From: an uncultured Veillonellaceae bacterium
GTDB taxonomy: Bacteria > Bacillota > Negativicutes > Selenomonadales > Selenomonadaceae
Direction: 5' to 3'
DNA length: 64,000 nucleotides
Assembly: GCA_902773295.1 (NCBI GenBank)
Contig: CACYDT010000082.1
Coordinates: forward strand, 1 to 64,000
Part shown: positions 17,871-26,964 of the stretch, in pieces
Layout: each line of letters opens with the position of its first letter
How positions within the stretch are numbered: the stretch's first letter is position 1
The notes under the pieces: model-generated
Told to the model about the DNA's origin: nothing
What the model saw: only the letters and a program-made list of their open reading frames with translations
Databases searched by the model: none
Translations under genes and position numbers: made by a program

Positions 17871-19169
17871 ATGGAGAAACCGATTAAATTTGCCATGCTG
17901 GGATCTGGCACGGTAGGCACCGGTGTCATCAAAGTCCTGCAGGAGAATGCGCGCGAAATTGCAAAGAGGATCGGAGCACCTCTGGAACTGAAAAAGGTTC
18001 TTGTCCGTGATCTGGACAGGAAGCGCCCGCATCTCGAAGGTCTGGCTCTGACGGACAGGATAGAGGACATTCTTGAGGATGATGAGATTTCCGTTGTCGT
18101 GGAGGTCATGGGCGGTATCCACCCGGCAAGAGAGTACATGCTGCGAGCCATGGAAGCAGGAAAAAGCGTGGTTACGGCCAACAAGGACGTGGTGGCGCAG
18201 TTCGGCAAGGAAATGTTCGATATGTCGGAAAAACGGAATGTGGACTTCCTTTTTGAGGCAAGCGTGGGAGGCGGAATTCCCATCATCACTCCTTTGAAAC
18301 AATGCCTGACGGCGAACAAGATCACGGAGGTCATGGGCATTGTGAACGGGACGACGAATTATATGCTCACGAAGATGACGGAGTGCGGGGCAGAGTATGA
18401 TGCTGTGCTGAAGGAAGCTCAGGAGAAGGGGTATGCCGAGGCAAACCCTTCGGCTGATGTGGATGGGCTGGATGCTGCCCGCAAGGCGGCCATCCTTGCA
18501 TCTCTGGCTTTCAATACCAGGGTGCAGCTGGATGATGTTTCTGTGGAGGGCATTACGAAAATCACGCCGACAGACATCGAGTATGCGAGCACTCTCGGCT
18601 ATGCGGTGAAACTTCTGGCGGTGGGAAAGGATTCGCCGGAAAAAGGAGTGGATGTCAGGGTGCATCCGGTATTCCTTCCCAAGTCCCATCCGCTGGCTTC
18701 GGTGAACGGGGTATTCAATGCGATTTTCGTGAGGGGCAATGCCATTGGCGAGGCGATGTTCTACGGGCCCGGAGCCGGTTCCCTTCCTACGGCATCGGCC
18801 GTGGTTTCTGATGTTATCGATGCGGCAAGGGATATCGTTCACGAGGCCTTCGGGCGGATCCGCTGCACTTGCTATGGGCAGAAGAAGCTCTGTCCGTTGG
18901 ATGACACGGAATCCTCCTACTATGTGCGCTTGCTTGTGGATGACAAGCCCGGCGTGCTCGGCATGATTGCCACGGCTTTCGGAAAGGAAGGCGTCAGTCT
19001 CAAGTCTGTTGTCCAGACGAAGCGGTCCGTTGCGAACCATGCGGAAATTGTCGCAATCACGCATACGGTGGAACACAGGAAGATCTTGAATGCCCTGAGG
19101 ATTCTGGAAGGACTGCCGGTGGTGGATGAGATTCGTAACATGATACGAGTGGAAAACGACCGGGGGTAG
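17871..19169 (+). CDS. hom: Homoserine dehydrogenase
   Basis: 432 residues. Reduces aspartate semialdehyde to homoserine, the branch point to threonine and methionine. An N-terminal Rossmann motif (MLGSGTVGTGV) is followed by the catalytic domain (GIVNGTTNYMLTKM, ADVDGLDAARKAAILA) and a C-terminal ACT domain (about 350-430, SSYYVRLLVDDKPGVLG). The ACT domain indicates feedback control, probably by threonine. Start at the ATG at 17871, behind AAAGGTG. thrB follows seven bases downstream. Confidence 0.95.
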   Translation: MEKPIKFAMLGSGTVGTGVIKVLQENAREIAKRIGAPLELKKVLVRDLDRKRPHLEGLALTDRIEDILEDDEISVVVEVMGGIHPAREYMLRAMEAGKSVVTANKDVVAQFGKEMFDMSEKRNVDFLFEASVGGGIPIITPLKQCLTANKITEVMGIVNGTTNYMLTKMTECGAEYDAVLKEAQEKGYAEANPSADVDGLDAARKAAILASLAFNTRVQLDDVSVEGITKITPTDIEYASTLGYAVKLLAVGKDSPEKGVDVRVHPVFLPKSHPLASVNGVFNAIFVRGNAIGEAMFYGPGAGSLPTASAVVSDVIDAARDIVHEAFGRIRCTCYGQKKLCPLDDTESSYYVRLLVDDKPGVLGMIATAFGKEGVSLKSVVQTKRSVANHAEIVAITHTVEHRKILNALRILEGLPVVDEIRNMIRVENDRG

Positions 19170-19175
19170 AAACTT

Positions 19176-20105
19176 ATGGGAGAAAGAAGCATACGGGTTC
19201 GTGTGCCCGGGACTTCGGCCAATTGCGGACCGGGGTTTGATACCTTGGGAATTGCCTGCACGATATACAATGAGCTTGAGCTCACTCTTCGGGAGCGGCC
19301 GGGACTGGAATTCTTTGTGGACGGTGAAGGCGGGGATAATATCCCTCTGGATGATCGGAATATTGTTTGGCGTTCTGTCCGCTATCTCCTGGAGCGTGCC
19401 GGAATGGCAGAGAAATTCCAGGGCGGCGTCATTCGCATGAAGAACGACGTTCCTCTGTCCAGGGGGCTGGGCAGCAGTGCCGCGGCAATTGTGGCAGGGC
19501 TCAAGGCGGCAAATGTTCTCGTGGACAATGTCTTCAACCGCAGGGAACTGCTGCAGTTTGCGACGAAGATCGAGGGGCATCCCGACAATGTTGCGCCGGC
19601 GATTTTCGGCGGTTTTACCGTCAATATTGTGAGCAGGGGGAGAGCGCAGTGTTTTTCCTTCCTGCCGAAACTGCGGCTGAACATGGTGGCGGCGGTTCCG
19701 GATTTCCAGCTTTCCACGCGCATGGCCCGCGAAGTTTTGCCGGAAAAGGTTTCCAGGCAGGATGCCATTTTCAATATCGGCAGGGCGTCTCTTTTGGTGG
19801 CGGCGCTTTGCAAGGGAAATGAATATTTCCTGCGCCAGTCTTTCGAGGATGCCCTGCATCAACCCTATCGGGCGGAACTCGTTCCCGGGATGATGGAGGT
19901 ATTTTCCGCAGCAAGGGCGGCCGGGGCGCTGGGAGCGGCTTTGAGCGGCGCAGGACCGTGCCTTATGGCATATGTCCTGGAGCGCGACCGATGTGCTGGA
20001 GGTGTGGGAGAGGCCATGGTGGAAGCATTCCGGAAGAACGGCGTGAATGCAAAAGCCCTTGTCCTCGGCCTGGATACCCGTGGGGCGCATATCATAAATG
20101 AGTGA
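19176..20105 (+). CDS. thrB: Homoserine kinase
   Basis: 309 residues. GHMP kinase that phosphorylates homoserine for threonine synthesis. It has VPGTSANCGPGFDTLG near the start, the ATP loop PLSRGLGSSAAAIVAG and a C-terminal GAALSGAGPCLMAY. It forms an operon with hom. No thrC is seen nearby. Confidence 0.95.
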   Translation: MGERSIRVRVPGTSANCGPGFDTLGIACTIYNELELTLRERPGLEFFVDGEGGDNIPLDDRNIVWRSVRYLLERAGMAEKFQGGVIRMKNDVPLSRGLGSSAAAIVAGLKAANVLVDNVFNRRELLQFATKIEGHPDNVAPAIFGGFTVNIVSRGRAQCFSFLPKLRLNMVAAVPDFQLSTRMAREVLPEKVSRQDAIFNIGRASLLVAALCKGNEYFLRQSFEDALHQPYRAELVPGMMEVFSAARAAGALGAALSGAGPCLMAYVLERDRCAGGVGEAMVEAFRKNGVNAKALVLGLDTRGAHIINE

Positions 20106-20174
20106 CGGGAAAGCTGCTGCGGCGGTTCCTTCCTTGTGCATGGGCAGCAAAATGATTGCAGGAAGATGCATGTT

Positions 20175-21401
20175 ATGACGGAATATGAATTGGTGGAAAA
20201 GGCAAGAAGCTCAGGCGCTCGTGTATTTCGTGTGGGCGGATGTGTGAGGGATGCCTTCCTCGGAAGACAGCCCAAGGATCGGGATTATGTTTTTTGCGGC
20301 ATGGGGGAAGAAACGTTCCGTGGCGTGTTTCCCTGTGCAAAAAAGGTCGGGCGGTCCTTTCCTGTGTACCTGCTGGAAATCGACGGGGAAATGTGCGAGG
20401 TGTCCTTTGCGCGCCGTGAATGGAAGGCCGGGCATGGATATCGGGGGTTTCGCGTGGAATTCGATGATAGCGTGAGCATAGAAGAGGATCTTTTCCGCCG
20501 GGATACTACGATGAACAGCATGGCTCTGGAATTGCCGGAAGGAACCCTGATAGATCCCTATGGCGGCAGGGCAGACATTCGAGGGGGGCTTATCCGTGCT
20601 GTCTCGTATCATTTCAAAGAGGATCCCGTGCGCGCTTTGAGGGCAGCCCGGCAGTCTGCGGAGCATGGCTTTTCCATTGAGCCGGGAACCTTGGAATACA
20701 TGGGGCAATGCGGGGAGGAATTGGAGACAGAGCCGCAGGAACGGCTGGTGAATGAGATGAGCCTAGCGCTTTCTGCGAGACAGCCTTCCCTTTTCTTTCG
20801 GAATCTGCAGGCGGCGGGGCTGCTTTCCCGCGTGTTTCCGGAATTGTACCGGCTGATCGGGAAGACGCAGCCGAAGGACTTCCATCCGGAAGGGGATGCC
20901 TATGAGCATTCCCTGCTCGTACTGGATCGCGTGTCGGAAGAAACCGGGAATCCCGTGGCCCGTTTTGCGGCATTGGTGCATGATATCGGCAAGGGAATGA
21001 CGCCGGACGATATGCTTCCGCACCATTACGGGCATGAGAAGCGGGGCATCGAGGTTCTTGGACAATGGAACGAAAGGATGCGGATGCCAAAGCTCTGGTT
21101 GCAGGCCGGGGAATTCCTGATTTCCCAGCACATGCGGGCAGCCCGCATGGAGAAGCCGGGAAAAATCGTGGAGCTCCTGCTGGCCGTTGAGAAAGGGCCG
21201 TTGCCGTTTCCTGAGTTCAATGCCGTCATCCGTGCAGACCATGGGAGCCTCCCGGAATACCTGCGGCAGTATGGGAAGTATCTGTCGGCGATCCATGCTG
21301 TCCGGGGGGACAGCTGCCCCAGGCATATTCGAGGAAAGGCCGTTGGCGAGTGGCTTCGGGAAGCGCAGATACGGGCTTTTTTGAAAATATTTCCCTCTTG
21401 A
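20175..21401 (+). CDS. cca: CCA-adding/poly(A) polymerase-type tRNA nucleotidyltransferase with HD domain
   Basis: 408 residues. Class II nucleotidyltransferase fold: FRVGGCVRDAFLGRQPKDRDYV holds the signature, with D35 and D37 as metal ligands, and RRDTTMNSMAL follows. An HD domain (ALVHDIGKG, residues about 270-275) lies in the C-terminal half, as in the bifunctional E. coli-type CCA enzyme. Start at 20175, nine bases behind AGGAAG; ATG at 20166 is the alternative. Whether it adds the whole CCA or only part of it cannot be told. Confidence 0.87.
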   Translation: MTEYELVEKARSSGARVFRVGGCVRDAFLGRQPKDRDYVFCGMGEETFRGVFPCAKKVGRSFPVYLLEIDGEMCEVSFARREWKAGHGYRGFRVEFDDSVSIEEDLFRRDTTMNSMALELPEGTLIDPYGGRADIRGGLIRAVSYHFKEDPVRALRAARQSAEHGFSIEPGTLEYMGQCGEELETEPQERLVNEMSLALSARQPSLFFRNLQAAGLLSRVFPELYRLIGKTQPKDFHPEGDAYEHSLLVLDRVSEETGNPVARFAALVHDIGKGMTPDDMLPHHYGHEKRGIEVLGQWNERMRMPKLWLQAGEFLISQHMRAARMEKPGKIVELLLAVEKGPLPFPEFNAVIRADHGSLPEYLRQYGKYLSAIHAVRGDSCPRHIRGKAVGEWLREAQIRAFLKIFPS

Positions 21402-21477
21402 TGCAGGAGTTGGAGGATCTATGTCAAATAACTGTCTTTTGGGAGTTTCGGCAGACGTATTTTGGGAGGGATGATTT

Positions 21478-22020
21478 ATGAGTTGCATCATGCCGTATCA
21501 GTCGGCTTTTCCGCAGATTGCCCAGGGAGTGTTTGTGGCGCCGACAGCATCCGTGGTTGGCGGTGTGACCATCGGGAAGGGGTCCAGCGTTTGGTTTGGG
21601 GCTCATGTCCGCGGAGATTTCCAGCCGCTCTCCATCGGCGAGTACACGAATATCCAGGATAATGCCACGGTGCATGTCATGGGGGATGTTCCGACGGAAA
21701 TCGGCAGCTATGTGACCATTGGCCATAATGCCATTGTCCACTGCAGAACCATCGGGGACAACTGCCTGATCGGAATGGGCTCCATTGTCCTGGGGTATTC
21801 TGAGATTGGGGACAACTGCATCATCGGCGCAGGGACACTTCTCACGCAGTACAAGAAGATCCCGGCGAATTCACTGGTGTATGGGAATCCTGCCCGCATC
21901 ATCCGGGCACTGCGGGATGATGAGATTGAGGCATTGAAGGAATCCGCCATGAATTACCATCTTCTCGCAGTGGATTACCTGAAGGATCTGGCAAGGAGCG
22001 CTGCAAGTCCGGAAAAATAA
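21478..22020 (+). CDS. Gamma-class carbonic anhydrase-like hexapeptide protein
   Basis: 180 residues. A left-handed beta-helix of hexapeptide repeats (IGKGSSVW, IGSYVTIGHNAIVH, IGDNCLIGMG, IGDNCIIGAG). Metal-binding histidines are in the expected places (ATVHV, IGHNAIVH). YGNPARIIR closes the helix. Homologues are often annotated as gamma-carbonic anhydrase or YrdA; activity is not certain. Start at 21478 behind GGGAGGG. Confidence 0.85.
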   Translation: MSCIMPYQSAFPQIAQGVFVAPTASVVGGVTIGKGSSVWFGAHVRGDFQPLSIGEYTNIQDNATVHVMGDVPTEIGSYVTIGHNAIVHCRTIGDNCLIGMGSIVLGYSEIGDNCIIGAGTLLTQYKKIPANSLVYGNPARIIRALRDDEIEALKESAMNYHLLAVDYLKDLARSAASPEK

Positions 22021-22044
22021 CGACGGAGGAAAGGAAATGATTTC

Positions 22045-22461
22045 ATGGAAAAGACATTGGTGCTGATCAAGCCGGATGCTGTCCAAAAGCATCATATCGG
22101 TGAGATCATCCGCAGATATGAGCAGGAGGGGTTCCGCATCGTAGCGATGAAGCTCATGCAGATGACGAAGAAGGTGGCGGCCCGGCATTATGAGGAGCAT
22201 ATCGGCCGGCAGTATTATGATGATCTGGAAGGATTCATGACTTCGGCTCCTATCGTTGCCATGGTGCTGGAAGGCGAGGATGCCATTGCCCGTGTGCGGA
22301 AGATCAATGGCAAGACGAATCCGGAAGAGGCAGATGAGGGGACCATACGGAAGCTCTTCGCCGAGAGCGTGAGACGCAATGCCGTGCATGCCTCGGACAG
22401 CACGGAAAGCGCGGCGAGGGAGATTCCTATTTTCTTCAATGCGGCGGAAATGTACGACTGA
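22045..22461 (+). CDS. ndk: Nucleoside diphosphate kinase
   Basis: 138 residues, normal length. Equilibrates nucleoside di- and triphosphates through phosphohistidine H115 in RNAVHASDS. The N terminus (KTLVLIKPDAVQK) is canonical. It is followed nine bases later by the adenosyltransferase gene. Confidence 0.96.
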   Translation: MEKTLVLIKPDAVQKHHIGEIIRRYEQEGFRIVAMKLMQMTKKVAARHYEEHIGRQYYDDLEGFMTSAPIVAMVLEGEDAIARVRKINGKTNPEEADEGTIRKLFAESVRRNAVHASDSTESAAREIPIFFNAAEMYD

Positions 22462-22470
22462 GGTGATTGT

Positions 22471-22971
22471 ATGGGAGTCTATACCAAAACAGGTGACCAT
22501 GGGGAGACCGGGCTTTACACGGGGGAGCGGGTGAGGAAATCCTCCCTTCGCGTGGAAGCCTATGGCGCTGTGGACGAACTGGATTCTGCACTGGCCATGG
22601 GACGGGCGTTTTGCCGGAAAGAGGAGGTACGCCAGAAAATTTTTGCGTTGCAGAAGGTGCTTCCGCTCCTCATGGCGGATCTGGCAAGCATGGGGCAAAA
22701 GCCCATGATCCGTGCGGAGCATGCAAGTGAACTGGAACATGGGATGGATGAGATGGAGGCTGCATTGCCGCCGCTCAAGTCGTTCCTGATACCGGGAGAT
22801 ACGCAGGGCGGCGCAGCCCTGGATCTTGCCCGTACAGTTGCCCGCCGCGCGGAACGCTGTTTCTGCAGATTGTCGGAGCAGGAGGAAACCCATGAGGAGG
22901 ACAGGATTCTCCTCAATCGCATTTCGGACTACTGCTTCCTGCTCATGCGCATGGAAGAACAAGAGAACTGA
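22471..22971 (+). CDS. Cob(I)alamin adenosyltransferase, PduO type
   Basis: 166 residues. Converts cob(I)alamin to adenosylcobalamin. It has YTKTGDHGETGLYTGERVRKSS at the N terminus and VEAYGAVDELDSALA, both PduO/CobO-type signatures, and RRAERCFCRL in the C-terminal helix. It implies vitamin B12 use. A terminator follows eight bases after the stop. Confidence 0.92.
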   Translation: MGVYTKTGDHGETGLYTGERVRKSSLRVEAYGAVDELDSALAMGRAFCRKEEVRQKIFALQKVLPLLMADLASMGQKPMIRAEHASELEHGMDEMEAALPPLKSFLIPGDTQGGAALDLARTVARRAERCFCRLSEQEETHEEDRILLNRISDYCFLLMRMEEQEN

Positions 22972-22978
22972 TGGCCGG

Positions 22979-23012
22979 AGTCGATGGAACTTTGCGGGTT
23001 CCATCGACTTTT
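22979..23012 (+). terminator. Rho-independent terminator after ndk-adenosyltransferase
   Basis: AGTCGATGGAAC (22979-22990) and GTTCCATCGACT (22998-23009) pair perfectly around TTTGCGG, followed by a T-rich run. Confidence 0.88.
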
Positions 23013-23158
23013 TTGTTTTTTTTTTGCCGCAGGGAGGTTTTTGCGGAATTTTGTCTAATAACAATACAGTTTCAAAGAAAAAGCGAGCGTGCTGGCGCAA
23101 AGGAGGGGCTGGGGGTTCCAGCAAGAATTGAAACGAATATCATATGAGGTGAAAAAAC

Positions 23159-24595
23159 ATGATTACATTCCTGATTGCCTTATGTGCACTTATTGTCGGT
23201 TATTTCATTTATGGTAAGATTGTGGACACGGTGTTCCATCCTACGGATCGCCCGACACCGGCATTGGTGCACAATGATGGCGTCGATTACATCCCGCTTC
23301 CCACATGGAGGGTATTTTTGATCCAGCTTCTCAATATCGCGGGGCTCGGCCCGATTTTCGGAGCCTTGGGCGGCGCGCTCTGGGGGCCGAGTGTTTATCT
23401 TTGGATTGTCCTTGGGACGATCTTTGCCGGTGGTGTCCATGACTATCTTTCCGGCATGATTTCCCTTCGCGAGGACGGCAAGAGCATCTCCGAAGTGGTG
23501 GGCAACCACCTCGGGCCGGTCATGCTGCTCATCATGCGCATTTTCTCCGTGGTGCTCCTGGTTCTCGTGGGAACTGTTTTCATGACAGGCCCTGCCGGGC
23601 TTCTTGCGAAACTTACGGGCGTGGCCGTGACTTATGTGCTGCCCTGTGTCCTTTTCTATTATTTCCTGGCAACGCTGTTACCCATTGATGCATTGATTGC
23701 CCGCTTTTACCCATTGTTCGGCGCATGCCTGATCATCATGGCTCTGGGCATCATGGGAGGCATGCTCTTCGGTGTCGGCGGCCATACCATGCCTGAGATG
23801 CAGCTGGCGAATCTGCATCCGAAAGGGGATGCCATGCCGATCTGGCCTCTGATGTTCATCACGGTGGCCTGCGGCGCGATTTCCGGTTTCCATTCCACGC
23901 AGTCCCCCATCATGTCACGCTGCCTGAAGGATGAGCGCCTGGGGCGCCCCGTCTTCTATGGCGCGATGGTAGCGGAGGGCATCATTGCGCTGATTTGGGC
24001 TACGGCAGGCATTACCTTCTATGACGGCACGGGCGGTCTTGCCAAGGCCATGGCAGCCGGCGGCGCTGGTACTGTGGTCTATGATATCTGCGTCGGCTTC
24101 CTCGGCGGCAGCGGCATTGGCGGATATATCGGAGCGACGCTCGCGATGCTCGGCGTTATTGCCTGCCCCATTACTTCCGGCGATACGGCATTCCGTTCTG
24201 CCCGCCTGACGCTGGCAGACTGGATCGGCCTTGACCAGAAGACGGGCCCGAAGCGCCTGATGCTTGCGGTTCCACTTCTGGCAATCGGTGGCATCCTGTC
24301 CCAGATGGACTTCAATATCATCTGGCGTTATTTCTCCTGGTCCAACCAGACCCTGGCCATGATTGTGCTCTGGACAGGCGCGGTATATCTCTACCGTACG
24401 AAAAAGGGGAGCAAGGCATTCCTTCTGCCTGCAATCCCGGCGACCTTCATGGCGGCCGTGACCTTTACGTATATCCTGCAAGCTCCGGAAGGGTTCCAGC
24501 TCCCAACCAGCATTACCTATCCGGCAGGCTTTGTTTTTGCTGCGGTTTGCGTTGTTCTTTTCCTCAAGGCAACTGTGACGAAGAAGACGGCATGA
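23159..24595 (+). CDS. cstA: CstA-family carbon starvation / peptide or pyruvate transporter
   Basis: 478 residues, with about a dozen hydrophobic segments. CstA/BtsT proteins take up peptides or pyruvate. The protein shows family motifs such as NIAGLGPIFGALGGALWGP, GGVHDYLSGM and SGFHSTQSPIMSRCL. It is shorter than E. coli CstA (about 700 residues), as is common in Negativicutes. A weak promoter (TTGCGG / TACAGT) can be drawn at 23041-23070. The gene is flanked by terminators on both sides, so it is monocistronic. Confidence 0.88.
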   Translation: MITFLIALCALIVGYFIYGKIVDTVFHPTDRPTPALVHNDGVDYIPLPTWRVFLIQLLNIAGLGPIFGALGGALWGPSVYLWIVLGTIFAGGVHDYLSGMISLREDGKSISEVVGNHLGPVMLLIMRIFSVVLLVLVGTVFMTGPAGLLAKLTGVAVTYVLPCVLFYYFLATLLPIDALIARFYPLFGACLIIMALGIMGGMLFGVGGHTMPEMQLANLHPKGDAMPIWPLMFITVACGAISGFHSTQSPIMSRCLKDERLGRPVFYGAMVAEGIIALIWATAGITFYDGTGGLAKAMAAGGAGTVVYDICVGFLGGSGIGGYIGATLAMLGVIACPITSGDTAFRSARLTLADWIGLDQKTGPKRLMLAVPLLAIGGILSQMDFNIIWRYFSWSNQTLAMIVLWTGAVYLYRTKKGSKAFLLPAIPATFMAAVTFTYILQAPEGFQLPTSITYPAGFVFAAVCVVLFLKATVTKKTA

Positions 24596-24607
24596 TATGC
24601 CCGTCCG

Positions 24608-24651
24608 GCAGGGTTCTGCGCAGATTTTTGCGCAGAACCCTGCTTTTTTTG
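24608..24651 (+). terminator. Rho-independent terminator after cstA
   Basis: GCAGGGTTCTGCGCA (24608-24622) pairs perfectly with TGCGCAGAACCCTGC (24629-24643), followed by TTTTTTT. Confidence 0.92.
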
Positions 24652-24729
24652 TTTGAGAGGAAGGAGTATTGCCATGATTCAGAGAATATAGGTAAGACGT
24701 GAGGCGAAATCCGTAAGGAGGGAATTGGA

Positions 24730-26778
24730 ATGAAAGAGTATAAAAGTACGAATATCCACAATGTGGCAGTCATTGGACATGGCAAGACCGGAAAGACGAG
24801 CCTCCTGGAAGCCTGTCTGTTCAACGCAGGTGCAGTCAAACGTCTGGGGAAAGTGGATGACAGCACTGGCGTGTTGGATTACGAGCAGGAGGAAACGAAG
24901 CGGAAGATGACCATCAACGATACGCTGGCGGTTTCGGAATGGAAGGGCTACAAGCTGAATTTCATCGATACGCCGGGGTATCCGGATTTCGTTGGAGAAG
25001 TGCGCGGTGCATTGACGGCTGCGGACAGCGCACTCATTGTCATCTCCGCTCCTGCCGGCATAGAAGTGGAAACGGAGAAAGCCTGGGGACTTTGCGAGGA
25101 AATGGATTTGCCCAGGGCATTCTTTGTGAACAAGATGGATCGCGAGCATGCGGATTTCCAGCATGTGGTGGAAGAGCTCCGCGTGAAGTTCGGTGACGGC
25201 GTTGTTCCCGTGCAGGTTCCCATCGGTAAGGAGGCTGCCTTCCAGGGGGTGGCGGATCTTTTGTCGCTCCGCATGAAGATTGTGCGTCATGAGGAGGATG
25301 AGATTCCGGAGTATGTCAAGGGTGAAGTGGAGGAGGCCCGCCAGAAGCTTATCGAAGCGGTTGCGGAATTCAATAACGAGCTTTTGGAGAAGTATATTGA
25401 AGGGGCTGATATCACAGAGGTTGAGGTTGCGGCAGCCATGATCGAAGGCATCCAGGCAGGGAAGATATTCCCTGTTTTCTGCGGTTCGGCGCTTCAGAAT
25501 GCGGGCATCAAGAAGCTTATGGACGGCATCGTGGAATACATGCCGACCCCATATTTCAAGGTATCCATCGGCGTCCATCCCCAGACGGATGAGCTTCTGG
25601 AGCGCAAGACGGAGGATTCCTTCTCGGCACAGGTATTCAAGACCATTGTGGATCCTTTCGTTGGCCGCCTTTCCTTTTTGCGTATCCTCTCCGGCGACAT
25701 GAAAGGGGATGCTTCTTACTACAACCCCAACAGCGATGCCACAGAGCGCATCGGCAATATCTTCACCATGGTCGGGAAGCAGCAGCAGGGACTGACAGTG
25801 GCACATGCAGGGGATATTGTCGTGGCGGCGAAGCTCCAGGAAACTTCTACGGGAGATACGCTCTGCGACAAGGCAGCCCCCATCCGCTACGAGAAGATCG
25901 AATATCCGGAAGCGATGCTTGCCATGGCGGTGTCGGCGAAGAAGAAAGGCGAGGAGGACAAGGTATTCAGCGCGATTGCCAGGCAGTGCGAGGAGGATCC
26001 CTCCCTGCTTCTGGAGAAGAACAAGGAAACCCGCCAGACCATCATTCGCGGCATCGGCGAGGTGCATCTGGAGATTCTGGCAGACAAGCTGAAGCGCAAG
26101 TTCGGCGTGGAGATGGAGCTTTCGGCTCCGCGGGTTCCCTACCGCGAGACCATCCGCAAGAGCGTCAAGGTGGAAGGGAAGCACAAGAAGCAGAGCGGCG
26201 GGCATGGCCAGTATGGGCATGTCTGGCTGGAACTCAGTCCTCAGCCGGCAGGGGAGGGCAATGCCTTCAGCGAAACCATTTTCGGCGGCAGCGTGCCGCG
26301 CCAGTTTATCCCGGCGGTGGAAAAGGGCACGGCAGAAACCTTGGCGGCAGGAATCCTGGCCGGCTATCCCGTGGTGGACGTGAAGGTCAACCTCTACGAT
26401 GGCTCCTACCATAGCGTGGATTCCTCGGAGGCTGCCTTCAAGACGGCAACGGCCATTGCTCTCAAGAAGGGGGTCATGGATGCGTCCCCTGTTCTTCTGG
26501 AACCTATTGATGAGATTACCGTGCTTGCGCCGGAGTACTACATGGGCGATGTCATGGGCAAGCTCAATTCCAAGCGCGCCAAGATACTTGGCATGGAAGG
26601 CAAGGGGAAGGACTTCAGCGAGGTCAAGGCATATATCCCGGAATCGGAACTCTATAAATACGCGACGGAGCTTCGCTCCCAGACGCAGGGGCGCGGCTCG
26701 TATTCCCTGAGGTTCGACCATTACGAAGTAGTTCCGGAGAAACTGGCGGAAAAGATCATCGAGGAATCGAAAAAATAA
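24730..26778 (+). CDS. Elongation factor G-like GTPase (FusA paralogue)
   Basis: 682 residues with the EF-G domain order: GTPase (1-265), domain II, domain III, the split domain IV and domain V. The P-loop is GHGKTGKTS rather than the AHIDAGKTT of canonical EF-G; G3 is DTPGYPDF and G4 is NKMD. The EF-G paralogues of this type in Firmicutes have no agreed function (candidates are recycling or ribosome-associated regulation). It is not next to rpsL/rpsG/tufA, where the true fusA sits. Start at 24730 behind AAGGAGGG. Confidence 0.85.
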   Translation: MKEYKSTNIHNVAVIGHGKTGKTSLLEACLFNAGAVKRLGKVDDSTGVLDYEQEETKRKMTINDTLAVSEWKGYKLNFIDTPGYPDFVGEVRGALTAADSALIVISAPAGIEVETEKAWGLCEEMDLPRAFFVNKMDREHADFQHVVEELRVKFGDGVVPVQVPIGKEAAFQGVADLLSLRMKIVRHEEDEIPEYVKGEVEEARQKLIEAVAEFNNELLEKYIEGADITEVEVAAAMIEGIQAGKIFPVFCGSALQNAGIKKLMDGIVEYMPTPYFKVSIGVHPQTDELLERKTEDSFSAQVFKTIVDPFVGRLSFLRILSGDMKGDASYYNPNSDATERIGNIFTMVGKQQQGLTVAHAGDIVVAAKLQETSTGDTLCDKAAPIRYEKIEYPEAMLAMAVSAKKKGEEDKVFSAIARQCEEDPSLLLEKNKETRQTIIRGIGEVHLEILADKLKRKFGVEMELSAPRVPYRETIRKSVKVEGKHKKQSGGHGQYGHVWLELSPQPAGEGNAFSETIFGGSVPRQFIPAVEKGTAETLAAGILAGYPVVDVKVNLYDGSYHSVDSSEAAFKTATAIALKKGVMDASPVLLEPIDEITVLAPEYYMGDVMGKLNSKRAKILGMEGKGKDFSEVKAYIPESELYKYATELRSQTQGRGSYSLRFDHYEVVPEKLAEKIIEESKK

Positions 26779-26833
26779 GGAACTGCAGCGAAATAAACCA
26801 GACAAGATGTCTAGTTTATAAGTCTACAGTTCC
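26779..26833. repeat. 55-bp nested inverted repeat right after the EF-G-like gene
   Basis: Outer arms GGAACTGCAG (26779-26788) and CTACAGTTCC (26824-26833) pair at nine of ten positions. Inner arms AAACCAGACA (26795-26804) and TGTCTAGTTT (26808-26817) also pair at nine of ten. TAA flanks both sides. It has no U-tract, so it is not the terminator, which lies just downstream. Confidence 0.5.
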
Positions 26834-26850
26834 TAAGACGTATCCGTTTG

Positions 26851-26890
26851 AAGCACACCTTCTATTTTCAAGAAGGTGTGCTTATTTTAT
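26851..26890 (+). terminator. Rho-independent terminator after the EF-G-like gene
   Basis: AAGCACACCTTCT (26851-26863) pairs perfectly with AGAAGGTGTGCTT (26871-26883), followed by ATTTTAT. The tail overlaps the -35 region of the next promoter. Confidence 0.82.
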
Positions 26891-26918
26891 TGCGTTTCAG
26901 GCAATATGATGGTATGAT
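26890..26918 (+). promoter_or_regulatory. Sigma-A promoter of the L,D-transpeptidase gene
   Basis: TTGCGT (26890-26895), 17 bases, TATGAT (26913-26918). Confidence 0.6.
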
Positions 26919-26964
26919 TAGGAAATGATTGTTTGGATTTATAGACTTCATAGGAAAAGAGTGT

